Shown: positions 8,420 to 17,451 of the stretch, piece after piece | Position numbering within the stretch: position 1 is the stretch's first letter | Layout: each line of letters begins with the position of its first letter | Source of the DNA: Hungatella effluvii | GTDB lineage: Bacteria > Bacillota > Clostridia > Lachnospirales > Lachnospiraceae | Reading direction: 5' to 3' | Assembly (NCBI RefSeq): GCF_003201875.1 | Contig: NZ_QJKD01000027.1 | Location: 1 to 55,604, forward strand | DNA length: 55,604 nucleotides | Translations under genes and position numbers: made by a program | Notes under the pieces: model-generated | The model's input: the letters and a program-made list of their open reading frames with translations, nothing else | Told to the model about the DNA's origin: nothing | Databases searched by the model: none

Positions 8420-9265
8420 TTATCCCTTCACTCCGCCCAGGGCGACGCCGGCAATGATGTATTTTGACAGGAGTAAATACACGATGATCAGCGGAAGCAC
8501 CGTAAGGGCCAGGCCCAGATAGACAGAGCCATATTCCGTCTTGTAAATATCGCCCCGAAGAAGGCTTACCATAATCGGCATTGTGTATTTGTCTTTGTTC
8601 GTGAGGAGCACCAGCGGTGTGAACAAATTGTTCCAGCTGGATACAAAGCTGAATATGGCCTGTGTGGCAATCGCCGGTTTCATGATCGGCATGGCGATCT
8701 TATTAAAGATGTAGAACTCTCCCGCCCCGTCGATCCGGGCCGCCTGCACGATTTCCAGGGACAGCGACGGCAGCATATACTGCCTCATAAAAAATACCAT
8801 AGCCGGGGAAGCGATTGCGGGCAGAATCAGCATTGACAGCTGATTTGTCATGTGGATCCGGTATACCATCTGGTAAAAACCGATCATCGTCACCTGGGCC
8901 GGAATCATCATAACCGCCATGATAAAGCTGAAAAATGGTCTGCGCAGACGCCAGTCATACACCACCAGCCCGTAGGCAGTCATGGTGGAAAAATACACTG
9001 CGCAGCCCGTAGAAAATGCCGAGATGATCAGCGAGTTCATAAATCCCACCATCGGGTTGAAGCTCTTGCCCAGCAGAATGGACAGGTTGCGCATCATATA
9101 GCCGGAAGGAATCATCGAGATGGCATGCTGCTGGATCTGTGTCGTAGAACGCGTAGCATTGACGATCATGATCCAGAAAGGAAGGATGCTCAGTATGGCA
9201 AGGCAGATGCAGACAACGTAAATGACGATTTTTAACGCAGTCGAAGTACGCTTCTTATATTTCAT
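8420..9265 (-). CDS. Carbohydrate ABC transporter permease, MalG/AraQ type
   Basis: A 281-residue inner-membrane permease with six predicted hydrophobic segments. The cytoplasmic EAA loop that docks the ATPase is EIVQAARIDGAGEFYIFNKIAMPIMKPA (around residues 178-205). The C-terminus ...IIAGVALGGVKG is the usual ending of this family. Its start codon shares one base with the stop of the upstream permease gene (TGATG), showing coupling. No ATPase gene is present in the cluster; such clostridial sugar importers usually share a MsmX-type ATPase encoded elsewhere. Confidence 0.92.
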   Translation of the reverse strand: MKYKKRTSTALKIVIYVVCICLAILSILPFWIMIVNATRSTTQIQQHAISMIPSGYMMRNLSILLGKSFNPMVGFMNSLIISAFSTGCAVYFSTMTAYGLVVYDWRLRRPFFSFIMAVMMIPAQVTMIGFYQMVYRIHMTNQLSMLILPAIASPAMVFFMRQYMLPSLSLEIVQAARIDGAGEFYIFNKIAMPIMKPAIATQAIFSFVSSWNNLFTPLVLLTNKDKYTMPIMVSLLRGDIYKTEYGSVYLGLALTVLPLIIVYLLLSKYIIAGVALGGVKG

Positions 9266-10239
9266 CAGCTTTTCCTCCCTTCTTTTAACGCTTTTCTGTA
9301 TTCCCGCTCCTGTCTGCGCATCTGCTTATTCAGAAGCACCTCATCCTTATCCCGCATCAGGAAAAACAGGACAGCTGAAGCTGCGCAGATGATTACAAAC
9401 ATAATCATGCTGGCTGCGGCGGCGCGGTTGTACATGTAACTGCCGCTGAACGCCTGATTATAGATAAAGACACTGGTAGTAAGCGTGGCATTATCCGGCC
9501 CGCCCATTAAAAACAGTTTCGGAATATCGAACATCTGCAGACCGCCGATTAAGCTGGTAACCAGCGTGAACAGCAGAATGGTCTTTAAATTCGGAATGGT
9601 AATATAAAAAAATGTCTGAATCCGGTTTGCTCCATCCACCTCTGCGGATTCAAAAAGCTCCGGATTGATTCCCATGACGCCGGAGATCAGAATAATCATC
9701 GTGTAGCCATACCACATCCAGAACTGGATAAATTCCACCGTTCCGCGGGCCACCGACTTGTCAACCAGAAAGTTGATGGGCTCCTTTGAAATTCCCAGGC
9801 GCATAAAAATATCGTTGACCGGTCCCATAGGATATCCCAGCAGAGCATTAAACAGGATTGCGATAGTTGCAGCCGTGATGATATTCGGCATGTAAAACAG
9901 CACCTTAAACAACCCTTCCCCCTTAATATGATACCGCTTGTCGGTAAACCACGCAGTCAGCAGGAGCGCCAGACCAATCTGGGGAACGAAGTTGAACAGC
10001 CATATATGGATGGTGTTGCTGAACGCCTTCTTAAATGACGGATTGGAAAGCACTGTTTTAAAGTTCTGAAACGGGTCCTCCAGGAAATTAAAATCCACGG
10101 CGCCCATTCCCTTAAAATCCGTAAACCCGATCACCCCGGTAAAGATAATGGGATACAGGGAAAAGATCAGAAATCCAAGTACAAACGGAGCACAGAATAT
10201 GTATCCCCATTTCGCATATCTCAATCGTTTGCGTTTCAT
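9265..10239 (-). CDS. Carbohydrate ABC transporter permease, MalF/UgpA type
   Basis: A 324-residue permease, partner of the following gene. It begins RLRYAKWGYIFCAPFVLGFLIF, typical for this family, has about six membrane segments, and an EAA loop ELFESAEVDGANRIQTFFYITIPNLK (near residues 208-233). The last 25 residues are highly charged and cytoplasmic. It lies downstream of the binding-protein gene, separated by a strong hairpin that probably lowers its expression relative to the binding protein. Confidence 0.92.
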   Translation of the reverse strand: MKRKRLRYAKWGYIFCAPFVLGFLIFSLYPIIFTGVIGFTDFKGMGAVDFNFLEDPFQNFKTVLSNPSFKKAFSNTIHIWLFNFVPQIGLALLLTAWFTDKRYHIKGEGLFKVLFYMPNIITAATIAILFNALLGYPMGPVNDIFMRLGISKEPINFLVDKSVARGTVEFIQFWMWYGYTMIILISGVMGINPELFESAEVDGANRIQTFFYITIPNLKTILLFTLVTSLIGGLQMFDIPKLFLMGGPDNATLTTSVFIYNQAFSGSYMYNRAAAASMIMFVIICAASAVLFFLMRDKDEVLLNKQMRRQEREYRKALKEGRKS

Positions 10240-10262
10240 AGTTATAACCTCCCTGTAAAATG

Positions 10263-10290
10263 GGGGAGGACAGAAACTGCCGTCCTCCCC
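10263..10290 (-). terminator. Intercistronic hairpin between binding protein and permeases
   Basis: GGGGAGGAC (10263-10271) pairs perfectly with GTCCTCCCC (10282-10290), loop of 10. On the minus strand it is followed by CATTTTAC, a weak T-tract. It sits between the binding-protein stop and the first permease. Such hairpins usually give partial termination or protect the upstream message, making the binding protein more abundant than the permeases. Confidence 0.6.
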
Positions 10291-10314
10291 TTGCTGATGT
10301 TCTGTCTCTGGTAC

Positions 10315-11727
10315 TTACTCCACGATGATGTCAAGATTATCGGCTACCTGCTGTTTAAAGTCCGTGAGCGCCTGCTCTCTGCTCTTATTACCGGCAGTGT
10401 ATTCACGCACCTGGCCGCGCCAGTAGTTGTTGATGGTCTCATCGTACTGGGTTAAGTTTGTACCATTGGCGTACTTGTTGGCCGGAACGAAGACATCAAA
10501 CATATTCTGACCGCCTAAGAAATCTACGGAGCCGTCCGATTTGCTCATAACCGCACCGGAAGCAACCGCATCCTTCGTACCTGCGTCATTCATGGTTCCA
10601 TTTGCCCACATATACTGAAGACTGTCTTCTGCGTCATCCAGAGTGATCCAGTCAATGATATCCGCAACCGCGTCTTTTACTTTGGTATCCTTATTAGCCA
10701 GTACCCAGGTGCCGCCCCAGAAAAAGCCGATTGGGGAATCACAGACAGCCCAGTCACCAAATGTTCCTTCGCCAACTGCAGTTCCGCCGCAGTTTGGCGC
10801 CATGGTGTAGTTGATCAGCCAGGCCGGTCCGAAGAAGCCGAGAATCGGTTTAGCGCCTTCTCCCTTCATATCGGCAAACCATGCATCCTGCCAGTCCTGC
10901 GTGTCATTGTGATAGCCGTTGTCCTTTAACTGTTTGGATAAATCCAGGAAAGCCTCTCGTTTTGGATCGATGTTTAATTTACCGTCCACAATCCAGCCTT
11001 TGTCCGAGCTGTTTTCCACTGCGTGCCAGATATCTCCGTCGCCGGATACAATGCCGTAGCCCTTGCCCTTTAACTCTTCTGCCGCGTTAAAGAATTGTGT
11101 CCAGTCGTTGGTGCCTGCGCCAAGCTTTGCACCAATTTCCTTCGGATCGTCAGTTCCCCAGGTATCCTTGGCAATGGAACGACGATAGATAAACGCTCCG
11201 CCGGTTGCCTGGTAGCCCAGCGCCACCACTTTACCGTCAGGATTCGTTCCGATATCGACCGCATACTGTGCGATCTCAGAGGATTTGATCTTACCGTCCG
11301 CGTCAATTCCCAGATCTTCATATGGTGCGGCGTAACGGCTGGCATCACCCTGCGTATATTTCAGAACAAATGCAGCTTCCGCACAGTAGATATCCGGCGC
11401 ATCGCTGCCGCCTGCTGCCAGCGCCTGATCCAGAGCCGGCTGGTACGCGCCATCGGTAGTTGCAATAATCGTTGTTTTAATCTCATAATCAAAATCCGGG
11501 TGCAGTTCTTTGTACTTTTCAATCATCTTAGGTACTTCATCGGTAAACGACCAGACATTAATTACCTTGGAATCGGAAGAAGCTTCGTTTTTATCTGCTG
11601 CTTTTTCTGTCTCCTCACTGGCAGCCTTTTCTGTCGCACCACCATCGGAAGCAGGCGCTTTTCCACAGCCCGTTAAGGAAGCCGCGATCATACAGCCGCA
11701 CAATAACCCAGCGATCATTTTTTTCAT
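10315..11727 (-). CDS. Extracellular sugar-binding lipoprotein
   Basis: A 470-residue solute-binding protein of the family-1 (MalE-like) type that delivers an oligosaccharide to the two permeases. A lipoprotein signal is clear: KKM start, hydrophobic stretch and lipobox LTGC with C21 as the lipidated residue, followed by an acidic Ser/Ala/Glu linker. The domain shows INVWSFTDEVPKMIEKYKELHPDFDYEI and ...NYWRGQVREYTAGNKSREQALTDFKQQVADNLD at the end, as in this family. I start at 11727 because AAAGGAGG lies 7 bases upstream; the in-frame start 12 codons earlier lacks a site. Confidence 0.92.
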   Translation of the reverse strand: MKKMIAGLLCGCMIAASLTGCGKAPASDGGATEKAASEETEKAADKNEASSDSKVINVWSFTDEVPKMIEKYKELHPDFDYEIKTTIIATTDGAYQPALDQALAAGGSDAPDIYCAEAAFVLKYTQGDASRYAAPYEDLGIDADGKIKSSEIAQYAVDIGTNPDGKVVALGYQATGGAFIYRRSIAKDTWGTDDPKEIGAKLGAGTNDWTQFFNAAEELKGKGYGIVSGDGDIWHAVENSSDKGWIVDGKLNIDPKREAFLDLSKQLKDNGYHNDTQDWQDAWFADMKGEGAKPILGFFGPAWLINYTMAPNCGGTAVGEGTFGDWAVCDSPIGFFWGGTWVLANKDTKVKDAVADIIDWITLDDAEDSLQYMWANGTMNDAGTKDAVASGAVMSKSDGSVDFLGGQNMFDVFVPANKYANGTNLTQYDETINNYWRGQVREYTAGNKSREQALTDFKQQVADNLDIIVE

Positions 11728-12064
11728 TGTAAATCCTCCTTTGATCATGGTTCGCAGGCTCATTCGCTCTAAGCCTGCGACGTTTTTGATGGATTCATTC
11801 TACCATATACAAAAGGAGATTTTCTCTACATATCTTGCTTTTTACACAGCATAAATTGCGATGTATCTTTGTGTGTTGTGATAGATATTTATTTATTTTA
11901 ATATTCATTTTATGCATTTTTACCCCGTCCATAAAATTATCGCGCTGCTAATCCGTGATTTTCTTTGTTTTTGGTTATATTTCTTTGATTTTGAGCACGT
12001 ATAAATAAGCAATATATGAATGGTTGACTAGTCATATAATCAGTTTATTACCATAAACAAGAAA
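11728..12064. other. Intergenic region upstream of the sugar transporter operon
   Basis: About 340 AT-rich bases without a credible gene. The leftward transporter promoter must lie here; the best candidate is a TAGAAT at about 11795-11800 on the minus strand with no good -35 box, as expected for an AraC-activated promoter. I could not identify convincing AraC half-sites by eye. Confidence 0.5.
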
Positions 12065-12106
12065 AATGCTGCAGGACCGATCCGCAATGATCTGCCCTGC
12101 AGCATT
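12065..12106 (-). terminator. Terminator of the amidohydrolase-DUF3798 operon
   Basis: AATGCTGCAGG (12065-12075) and CCTGCAGCATT (12096-12106) form a perfect 11-bp stem with a 20-base loop. On the minus strand a TTTTC run follows. It lies 15 bases beyond the last gene of the long leftward operon. Confidence 0.7.
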
Positions 12107-12121
12107 CCTCTTTCTTATTTT

Positions 12122-13048
12122 TTAAACAGTCTGATTCGTTTTCCCCTCCATCGCATGAACCAGCTCCACGACCATTTCATGAGAAGGAACAGGGACTCCG
12201 TTTTTATGACCGGAGCGTACTACCGAACCGCTGATGGCCTCTACCTCCGTCTTTTTTCCATCACGAAGATCAGCGTATATGGAGGGATATCCCTGCCTGG
12301 CTCCTTCCAACAGACTGCGGAGACCTTCCAGCACCTTCTCCGGTTCAAAGACAATGCCTTCTGCCCGTGCTGTTTCTATCGCCTCCCTTGTCAGCCGTTC
12401 TACCAGGCTCCATGCATGGGCATTGTCCAGTAAATAGCCCTGGGGCACCTGTAAAATTCCGGATACAACACTTACAGAAGTGTTCACAAACAGCTTGTCC
12501 CAGATCAGGCGCCGGATTTCTTCGGATACACTGGTCTCTATACCGCACGCTGACATTTCTTCCCCCAGTGCATATACCGAAGTATTCCTGCCATGTACGA
12601 AGCCAATACAGGTAGCCCCTCCGCCTCCGTGGAGAACCGATGTATTTCCTGTTAAAACGCTGTTATGGCGTGTCGTTCCGATGACCACACGTGATTCGTC
12701 CACAAATTCTTTCAGCAGTTCCTCATGCCCGCATCCATTCTGAAGTGTCAAAAGAAGCGTATCCGGACCGAACAGTCCACGGTTCTGCTCCAGAACCTCT
12801 CTGGATACCAGTGATTTAGTAAAAAGCATAACCACATCGGGCGTCTCCCCCAAGCTTTCCCCCGATACAGCCGCCTGCGGAAAGAAATGATTTTCCGCCC
12901 CGTCTTTTTCACGAATCAGGACTCCGTTCTTCTTTAAATCATCCGTTTTCTCCGCATGATGTCCATAAATACATACTTCGTTTCTCCTGCTGAGCAGACC
13001 GCCGAACAACAGCCCCATGGCGCCTGCTCCTAACACAGCTATTCTCAT
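12122..13048 (-). CDS. Ketopantoate reductase family protein (2-dehydropantoate 2-reductase)
   Basis: A 308-residue NADPH-dependent oxidoreductase of the ApbA/PanE family. The Rossmann start is MRIAVLGAGAMGLLFGGLLS, followed by a C-terminal helical domain with LIWDKLFVNTSVSV and a YPSIYADLRDGKKTEVEAISG segment. By family the reaction would be reduction of ketopantoate for pantothenate, but the gene is the last one of a catabolic operon (coupled to proC by a 4-base overlap) with no pantothenate gene nearby. PanE-like proteins with other 2-keto-acid substrates are common, so a role in reducing a keto acid released by the pathway is equally likely. Confidence 0.82.
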   Translation of the reverse strand: MRIAVLGAGAMGLLFGGLLSRRNEVCIYGHHAEKTDDLKKNGVLIREKDGAENHFFPQAAVSGESLGETPDVVMLFTKSLVSREVLEQNRGLFGPDTLLLTLQNGCGHEELLKEFVDESRVVIGTTRHNSVLTGNTSVLHGGGGATCIGFVHGRNTSVYALGEEMSACGIETSVSEEIRRLIWDKLFVNTSVSVVSGILQVPQGYLLDNAHAWSLVERLTREAIETARAEGIVFEPEKVLEGLRSLLEGARQGYPSIYADLRDGKKTEVEAISGSVVRSGHKNGVPVPSHEMVVELVHAMEGKTNQTV

Positions 13049-13869
13049 ACGGCATCTTCCTGCTGCTTTCCCATAGATTTTGACTTGCGCATACAGACTG
13101 TTACCGCATTCTGCACCGCGCTGCGCATCCCCCGCTCTTCCAGTTCCATAACCGCGTCAATCGTTGTTCCTCCCGGACTGCATACCATATCCTTCAGCTC
13201 TCCCGGATGCTTTCCTGTCTCCAGAACCATCCTGGCACTGCCCGTCACCGCCTGGGCACAGAAGGTATAAGCCTGCCCCCGCGGCATACCTCCTGCCACC
13301 GCGGCATCCGCCATCGCCTCAATAAAAAGATAGACATAGGCGGGAGAGGAACCTGAAACCGCCGTGACAACATCAAACAGGCTCTCCGCCACCTCCTCCG
13401 CACGGCCAAAGCTTCGGAACACCGCCAGCACGTCTTCCATCTGTGCCCGGGACACCAGACCATTTGAACAGACAGCCGCCATCCCTTCTCCCACCATGGC
13501 TGGTGTATTTGGCATAACACGAATGACCGGAATGTCACATTTCAAGTACTTCATCAGGACAGGGAGGGATAATCCGGCTGCAATGGATACGACCACACTT
13601 TCACGGCGAATCGTTTCCCTGATCTCTGCAATTACCGCCGGGCAGACATTCGGCTTTACTGCCAGAATCAGAATGTCTGCGAAGGCTGCCGTTTTACAGT
13701 TCTCATCGGTTATTCCAATCCCGTATTCCGCCTTCAAAGCTTCCAGGCCCCTATGGTTTTTATCCGACACCAGGATATCTCCGGGTTCTGTAATTCCCGC
13801 TTTCAGCATTCCTTCGATGATCGCCCTGCACATATTGCCGCCGCCAATGAATCCAAATTTCCGCTCCAT
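13045..13869 (-). CDS. proC: Pyrroline-5-carboxylate reductase
   Basis: A 274-residue NAD(P)H-dependent imine reductase. The N-terminal nucleotide site is FGFIGGGNMCRAIIEGML, and the C-terminal dimer domain carries the ProC pattern AVSGSSPAYVYLFIEAMADAAVAGGMPR ... VCSPGGTTIDAVMELEERGMR. It normally makes proline from pyrroline-5-carboxylate. Here it is sixth in an operon with a prolidase-type amidohydrolase and an ABC importer, so it may serve catabolism of a proline-like or cyclic imine compound, not housekeeping synthesis; that is inference. It starts 34 bases after the DUF3798 gene and overlaps the next gene by 4 bases. Confidence 0.9.
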   Translation of the reverse strand: MERKFGFIGGGNMCRAIIEGMLKAGITEPGDILVSDKNHRGLEALKAEYGIGITDENCKTAAFADILILAVKPNVCPAVIAEIRETIRRESVVVSIAAGLSLPVLMKYLKCDIPVIRVMPNTPAMVGEGMAAVCSNGLVSRAQMEDVLAVFRSFGRAEEVAESLFDVVTAVSGSSPAYVYLFIEAMADAAVAGGMPRGQAYTFCAQAVTGSARMVLETGKHPGELKDMVCSPGGTTIDAVMELEERGMRSAVQNAVTVCMRKSKSMGKQQEDAV

Positions 13870-13903
13870 TAGATTCCAACTCCCTTTCCTATGTAATTTA
13901 CTG

Positions 13904-15100
13904 TTAATAGGTCATGTTCGGTGCCGTTACTGCAAAATAATTTTCATAGTTTTCATACAGGGTAACGCTCGCTCCCTCGCCTGCAAGATCGGTCAAAATA
14001 GTCTGAAGGGCATCGATATCGACCTTTCCATTGGTCTTTCCGTCCAGGTATTCCATGCAGTACTGAACACCTCCTCTTAAGGACATATTCGTAACAGACA
14101 GCGGCCAGCCAGTAAAGTGACCTGTCATGTTCTTCTCCGCCGCTTTTTCCACGATCTGCTTGTTCAGATAATCGTAATCACCCGCATACTCTTCCGGTAT
14201 CTCGATTCCCAGAGGATTGGCATAGAATGTAGGGGACGGATCCTTTATAATCAGATAATATCCTTCCTGGCGATCTGCCAGTGTCTTGATAATCGGCTCT
14301 GTCTGAGAGAGGTTCGTTCCATAGAATGCGGTCATCTCACCGTACTCATCCAGCTTTTTCGGCACGTCCTCCAGAACAAACTGCTGTGTGCCTGTTGTAC
14401 CCGCATCCGATGTCGGATCCGGTGTCGTTACGTCCACGAAAGTAATTCCCAGTTCTTCGCACTTCGCCTTTAAATTGTCATGATACGCCAGTTTCGTCGC
14501 AATCGCCAGGTGGCGTGGGAAGGAATAGTGCAGAACGGTTTTCACGCCGAGTTCGTTAAGAATTTCCGCGTCCTGAACACCAGCGGTCGAAAAGTCTGTG
14601 TTAAATACAACATCTGCCGCCTGCGCAATCACATCATTATCGTCCATCGGAAGCCCAGCCCATATAAATATATCATCGCGGACTTCACGGATCTTATCAA
14701 TCGCTGCCGCTGTTCCGCTTACAGACTGGGTAAAGATAATCGCCTTCATATCCGGATCAGATGCCAGGGATAATGCGGTGGAAATGGTTGTCTCCATCTC
14801 TGTTGCAAAGTTATCCGGAAACGTCACATGGACAACCGTGTCCGGATATTCTGCCACCAGTTCCTCTGCAACCCGGTACTCCTCTTCTGCCTGGGATACG
14901 GTGGTGGTCATAATTCCAATCTTATAACCGGCGTTTTCTGCCGCCTCCGCCGTCTTTTCCAGAGTTTCGTCCGTTGTCGCCTTCGCGGCCTCTGCCGTAG
15001 TTGTCGTCTCGGGTGTTCCGCTGCCTACTGTACTTCCGCATGCAGTCAGCCCCAGGATCATTGAAAGTGCCAGTACAGTTGACATCACTTTTTTAAACAT
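13904..15100 (-). CDS. DUF3798 lipoprotein, probable ABC substrate-binding protein
   Basis: A 398-residue exported lipoprotein. The signal peptide ends in lipobox LTAC (Cys at residue 21) followed by a Thr/Ala/Glu linker. The body (GYKIGIMTTTVSQAEEEYRVAEELV..., DMKAIIFTQSVSGTAAAIDKIREVRDDIFIWAG) reads like a periplasmic-binding-protein fold and matches what I remember of the uncharacterised family DUF3798. It lies directly downstream of two BPD_transp_2 permeases and their ATPase, in the place where a binding protein would be; I see no other candidate. The ligand is unknown. Start supported by GGAGGAAG before the ATG. Confidence 0.8.
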   Translation of the reverse strand: MFKKVMSTVLALSMILGLTACGSTVGSGTPETTTTAEAAKATTDETLEKTAEAAENAGYKIGIMTTTVSQAEEEYRVAEELVAEYPDTVVHVTFPDNFATEMETTISTALSLASDPDMKAIIFTQSVSGTAAAIDKIREVRDDIFIWAGLPMDDNDVIAQAADVVFNTDFSTAGVQDAEILNELGVKTVLHYSFPRHLAIATKLAYHDNLKAKCEELGITFVDVTTPDPTSDAGTTGTQQFVLEDVPKKLDEYGEMTAFYGTNLSQTEPIIKTLADRQEGYYLIIKDPSPTFYANPLGIEIPEEYAGDYDYLNKQIVEKAAEKNMTGHFTGWPLSVTNMSLRGGVQYCMEYLDGKTNGKVDIDALQTILTDLAGEGASVTLYENYENYFAVTAPNMTY

Positions 15101-15139
15101 AATCTTCCTCCTTAATGTTGATTCCTTCTATTATTTTTA

Positions 15140-16405
15140 TTAATTTTCTTCTTTAGAGCGTTTCTCTGCAGCCTGCTTCAAACCATACAGCACCAAAGAG
15201 ATCGTGATAACCGCATAACCTACAAACACGCGGAAATACTCTCCGATCTGTGCGTCGCCAAACAGCTGATTCCCTGCAAGCGGCGAGGTAAAGAACAGGA
15301 TATGAAACAATGCTGCTCCCAGAAACACATGGCCAATGCTGGCCTTTTTAATGGATGCACCGCCAACCAAAAGCGCGGCAATCGCATACTGTCCGACCTG
15401 CTCATGGCTGCTGAATGTATTCATGTTGCCCATGTTCTGTAAATAAATTACCTGACCAAGGGCTGCTATAATCGTAGAAAATGTAATGGAAAACAGACGG
15501 CAGCGTCCTACATTGATTCCGGAGACAATGGCAACATCCATGTTCTGCCCCGTCGTCCGGATATCCTGTCCGATCTTTGTCCTGGATATAAATGCGGTTA
15601 GCAGACAGAGCAGAGCAATGATCATTCCCACAACCATGGGAATCTGCGTTGCTGCACACGCCGAATGAAGAGGCGGAATCAGCCATACCAGCGCGGCAGA
15701 TACCGTAAGCACAACCGCTGCCGCCGCAGACTTACGGCAGCCTTCTACAGCTTCCAAAAGAGTACCGCCGCATCTCTTTTTCTTACGCAGTGCCAGGACT
15801 GCAAACACTGCCACTGCCGCAAGCGCCGCGTACACCAGAGACCAATCCAGCGTTATACGCCAGATATGATCCAAATAATTCTTGACATCGTCATGAAATG
15901 CAATGGTGTTTTTAAGGCCCACTCCGTTGGACAGCATCAGCTCCGCATCCTGAAACGGGATCACACGGCCCAGCAGGATCAAAAAAGTCAGATCAAACAG
16001 ACCGATTGAAAAATATCCCAGGATAATACCCGTAATCATCTCCTGGCCAACAGCCCGGTTCATCAGTTTTCCGACTGCCAGTCCAAACAGACCGCCCAGA
16101 ACAATGGCAATCACTGCCGCGAGTAGCATGCCCGGCGCACCGCCGATATTCCAGTGGGTGATCATCACCAGAGCGATCTCCCCCGCCATCGCTCCCACTA
16201 CAATACTGAAGTTCAGTCCCATTCCGCAGAGGACAGGTAAAATCAGAGATAAAATTAAAACCGCATTCCTCGAAATACGGGCCACTGTCTCTTTCACAAT
16301 ATAGCCGAGAGGCTGGCCGGAGCAGAGAATGCTTCCAATACATAAAATGACGAACAACAGCGTCACGGCATTCCCACTCAATACATTTCGTACTCTTGCT
16401 TTCAT
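15140..16405 (-). CDS. ABC transporter permease, sugar/nucleoside (BPD_transp_2) type
   Basis: A 421-residue polytopic protein with about ten hydrophobic segments. It has the glycine-rich GIILGYFSIGLFDL and the sequence GINVGRCRLFSITFSTIIAALGQVIYL with ALLVGGASIKKASIGHVFLGAALFH, both characteristic of the RbsC/YufP-type permeases. It overlaps the upstream permease gene by one base. Together with the next gene it would form a heterodimeric channel fed by the DUF3798 lipoprotein. Confidence 0.88.
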   Translation of the reverse strand: MKARVRNVLSGNAVTLLFVILCIGSILCSGQPLGYIVKETVARISRNAVLILSLILPVLCGMGLNFSIVVGAMAGEIALVMITHWNIGGAPGMLLAAVIAIVLGGLFGLAVGKLMNRAVGQEMITGIILGYFSIGLFDLTFLILLGRVIPFQDAELMLSNGVGLKNTIAFHDDVKNYLDHIWRITLDWSLVYAALAAVAVFAVLALRKKKRCGGTLLEAVEGCRKSAAAAVVLTVSAALVWLIPPLHSACAATQIPMVVGMIIALLCLLTAFISRTKIGQDIRTTGQNMDVAIVSGINVGRCRLFSITFSTIIAALGQVIYLQNMGNMNTFSSHEQVGQYAIAALLVGGASIKKASIGHVFLGAALFHILFFTSPLAGNQLFGDAQIGEYFRVFVGYAVITISLVLYGLKQAAEKRSKEEN

Positions 16406-17451
16406 CAGATTTTCCTCCCATCGATCTTTGTCAATGCGTAAAGGATAACTCCGTTACAGATAATGACTCTCGCAATTTCAGACAGGCTGCTTCCATCGTC
16501 GATGAGCTGTGCCGAGACAACCGGTGCTATCGTCAGGATCGCCTGGTAAAGCACAACACCGATGATTACATGCCAGATATTGGCCTTCTTCAGGGTCGCA
16601 CCTCCGACCAGGATCGCCGCAATTGCCGGAAATGCCATGTTGCGAGGCGCCGTGTACAGCTGATACATACCGATTCCCTGTGCGTAGATCACAATTCCTA
16701 TGGCGCCGCAGATTGTGGATAATACGGTACCCATTACCCGCATCCTGTCATTATCGATTCCAATTGACTTTCCGAACATGGGATTCATACCGCTGACTTT
16801 CATCATAACTCCGGTTTTGCTCTTCTGAAATGCCCAGAATGCCAGACACCCCAGTCCAAATACAAGGAATAATCCCGTAGGAATCGTGACATTTCCGATT
16901 TTAAACGCCAGCAGATTGTTTAATACTTTATCGTAAAATCCATCCAGGGTAATCGTGCTGCGCACTCCATTTCCCATGGCCCATTTAATTCTCGGATCCG
17001 TAAAGAACGGAAACAGCATCCAGCCCATACACATCAGTGAGACAATGGAAAAATTGATATACGTTCCCACCATCATCTCAGAACCGCGCAGCCGGTTTAA
17101 GAGCAGACCATATAAGAAGCCCACAACCGTTGCAAATACAGACCCCAGTACACAGGCCGCGAGAATTCCCTTCATCCCCTGAATTCCCCATTCCACGGAA
17201 AGTACACCGGCCAGCTGGCCGCAGAGAATTCCAAGCGGAAGTGCAAAGTTCAAGCCGACACCGCACTCTACCATAGGAAGCATAGCTAAGACAAAGAAGC
17301 TGTTAAGTCCGATACGGACCAGCACATCGGAAACGATGGTTCCACTGTCCAGATGCAGTGTAAATGTAAGCAGAACGAGGACGGCCAGAAATACCATGAT
17401 GATAAATCTGGAAAAACCGATTGCCTGGTACAGACGCTTAATCTGCTGCAT
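16405..17451 (-). CDS. ABC transporter permease, sugar/nucleoside (BPD_transp_2) type
   Basis: A 348-residue permease, second channel subunit. It carries the paired family segments GSEMMVGTYINFSIVSL and IGIDNDRMRVMGTVLSTICGAIGIVIYAQG with ILVGGATLKKANIWHVIIGVVLYQ. The start lies within the 3' end of the ATPase gene (14-base overlap), indicating coupling. The paralogy with the downstream permease (GGASIKKASIGHV / GGATLKKANIWHV) points to duplication. Confidence 0.9.
   Translation of the reverse strand: MQQIKRLYQAIGFSRFIIMVFLAVLVLLTFTLHLDSGTIVSDVLVRIGLNSFFVLAMLPMVECGVGLNFALPLGILCGQLAGVLSVEWGIQGMKGILAACVLGSVFATVVGFLYGLLLNRLRGSEMMVGTYINFSIVSLMCMGWMLFPFFTDPRIKWAMGNGVRSTITLDGFYDKVLNNLLAFKIGNVTIPTGLFLVFGLGCLAFWAFQKSKTGVMMKVSGMNPMFGKSIGIDNDRMRVMGTVLSTICGAIGIVIYAQGIGMYQLYTAPRNMAFPAIAAILVGGATLKKANIWHVIIGVVLYQAILTIAPVVSAQLIDDGSSLSEIARVIICNGVILYALTKIDGRKI

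Noticed and set aside
12122..13869. Reading proC and the PanE-like gene as ordinary amino-acid and vitamin synthesis genes
   Set aside because: They are coupled to the transporter operon and lack proA/proB or panB/panC neighbours, so a catabolic role is preferred, though not proven.
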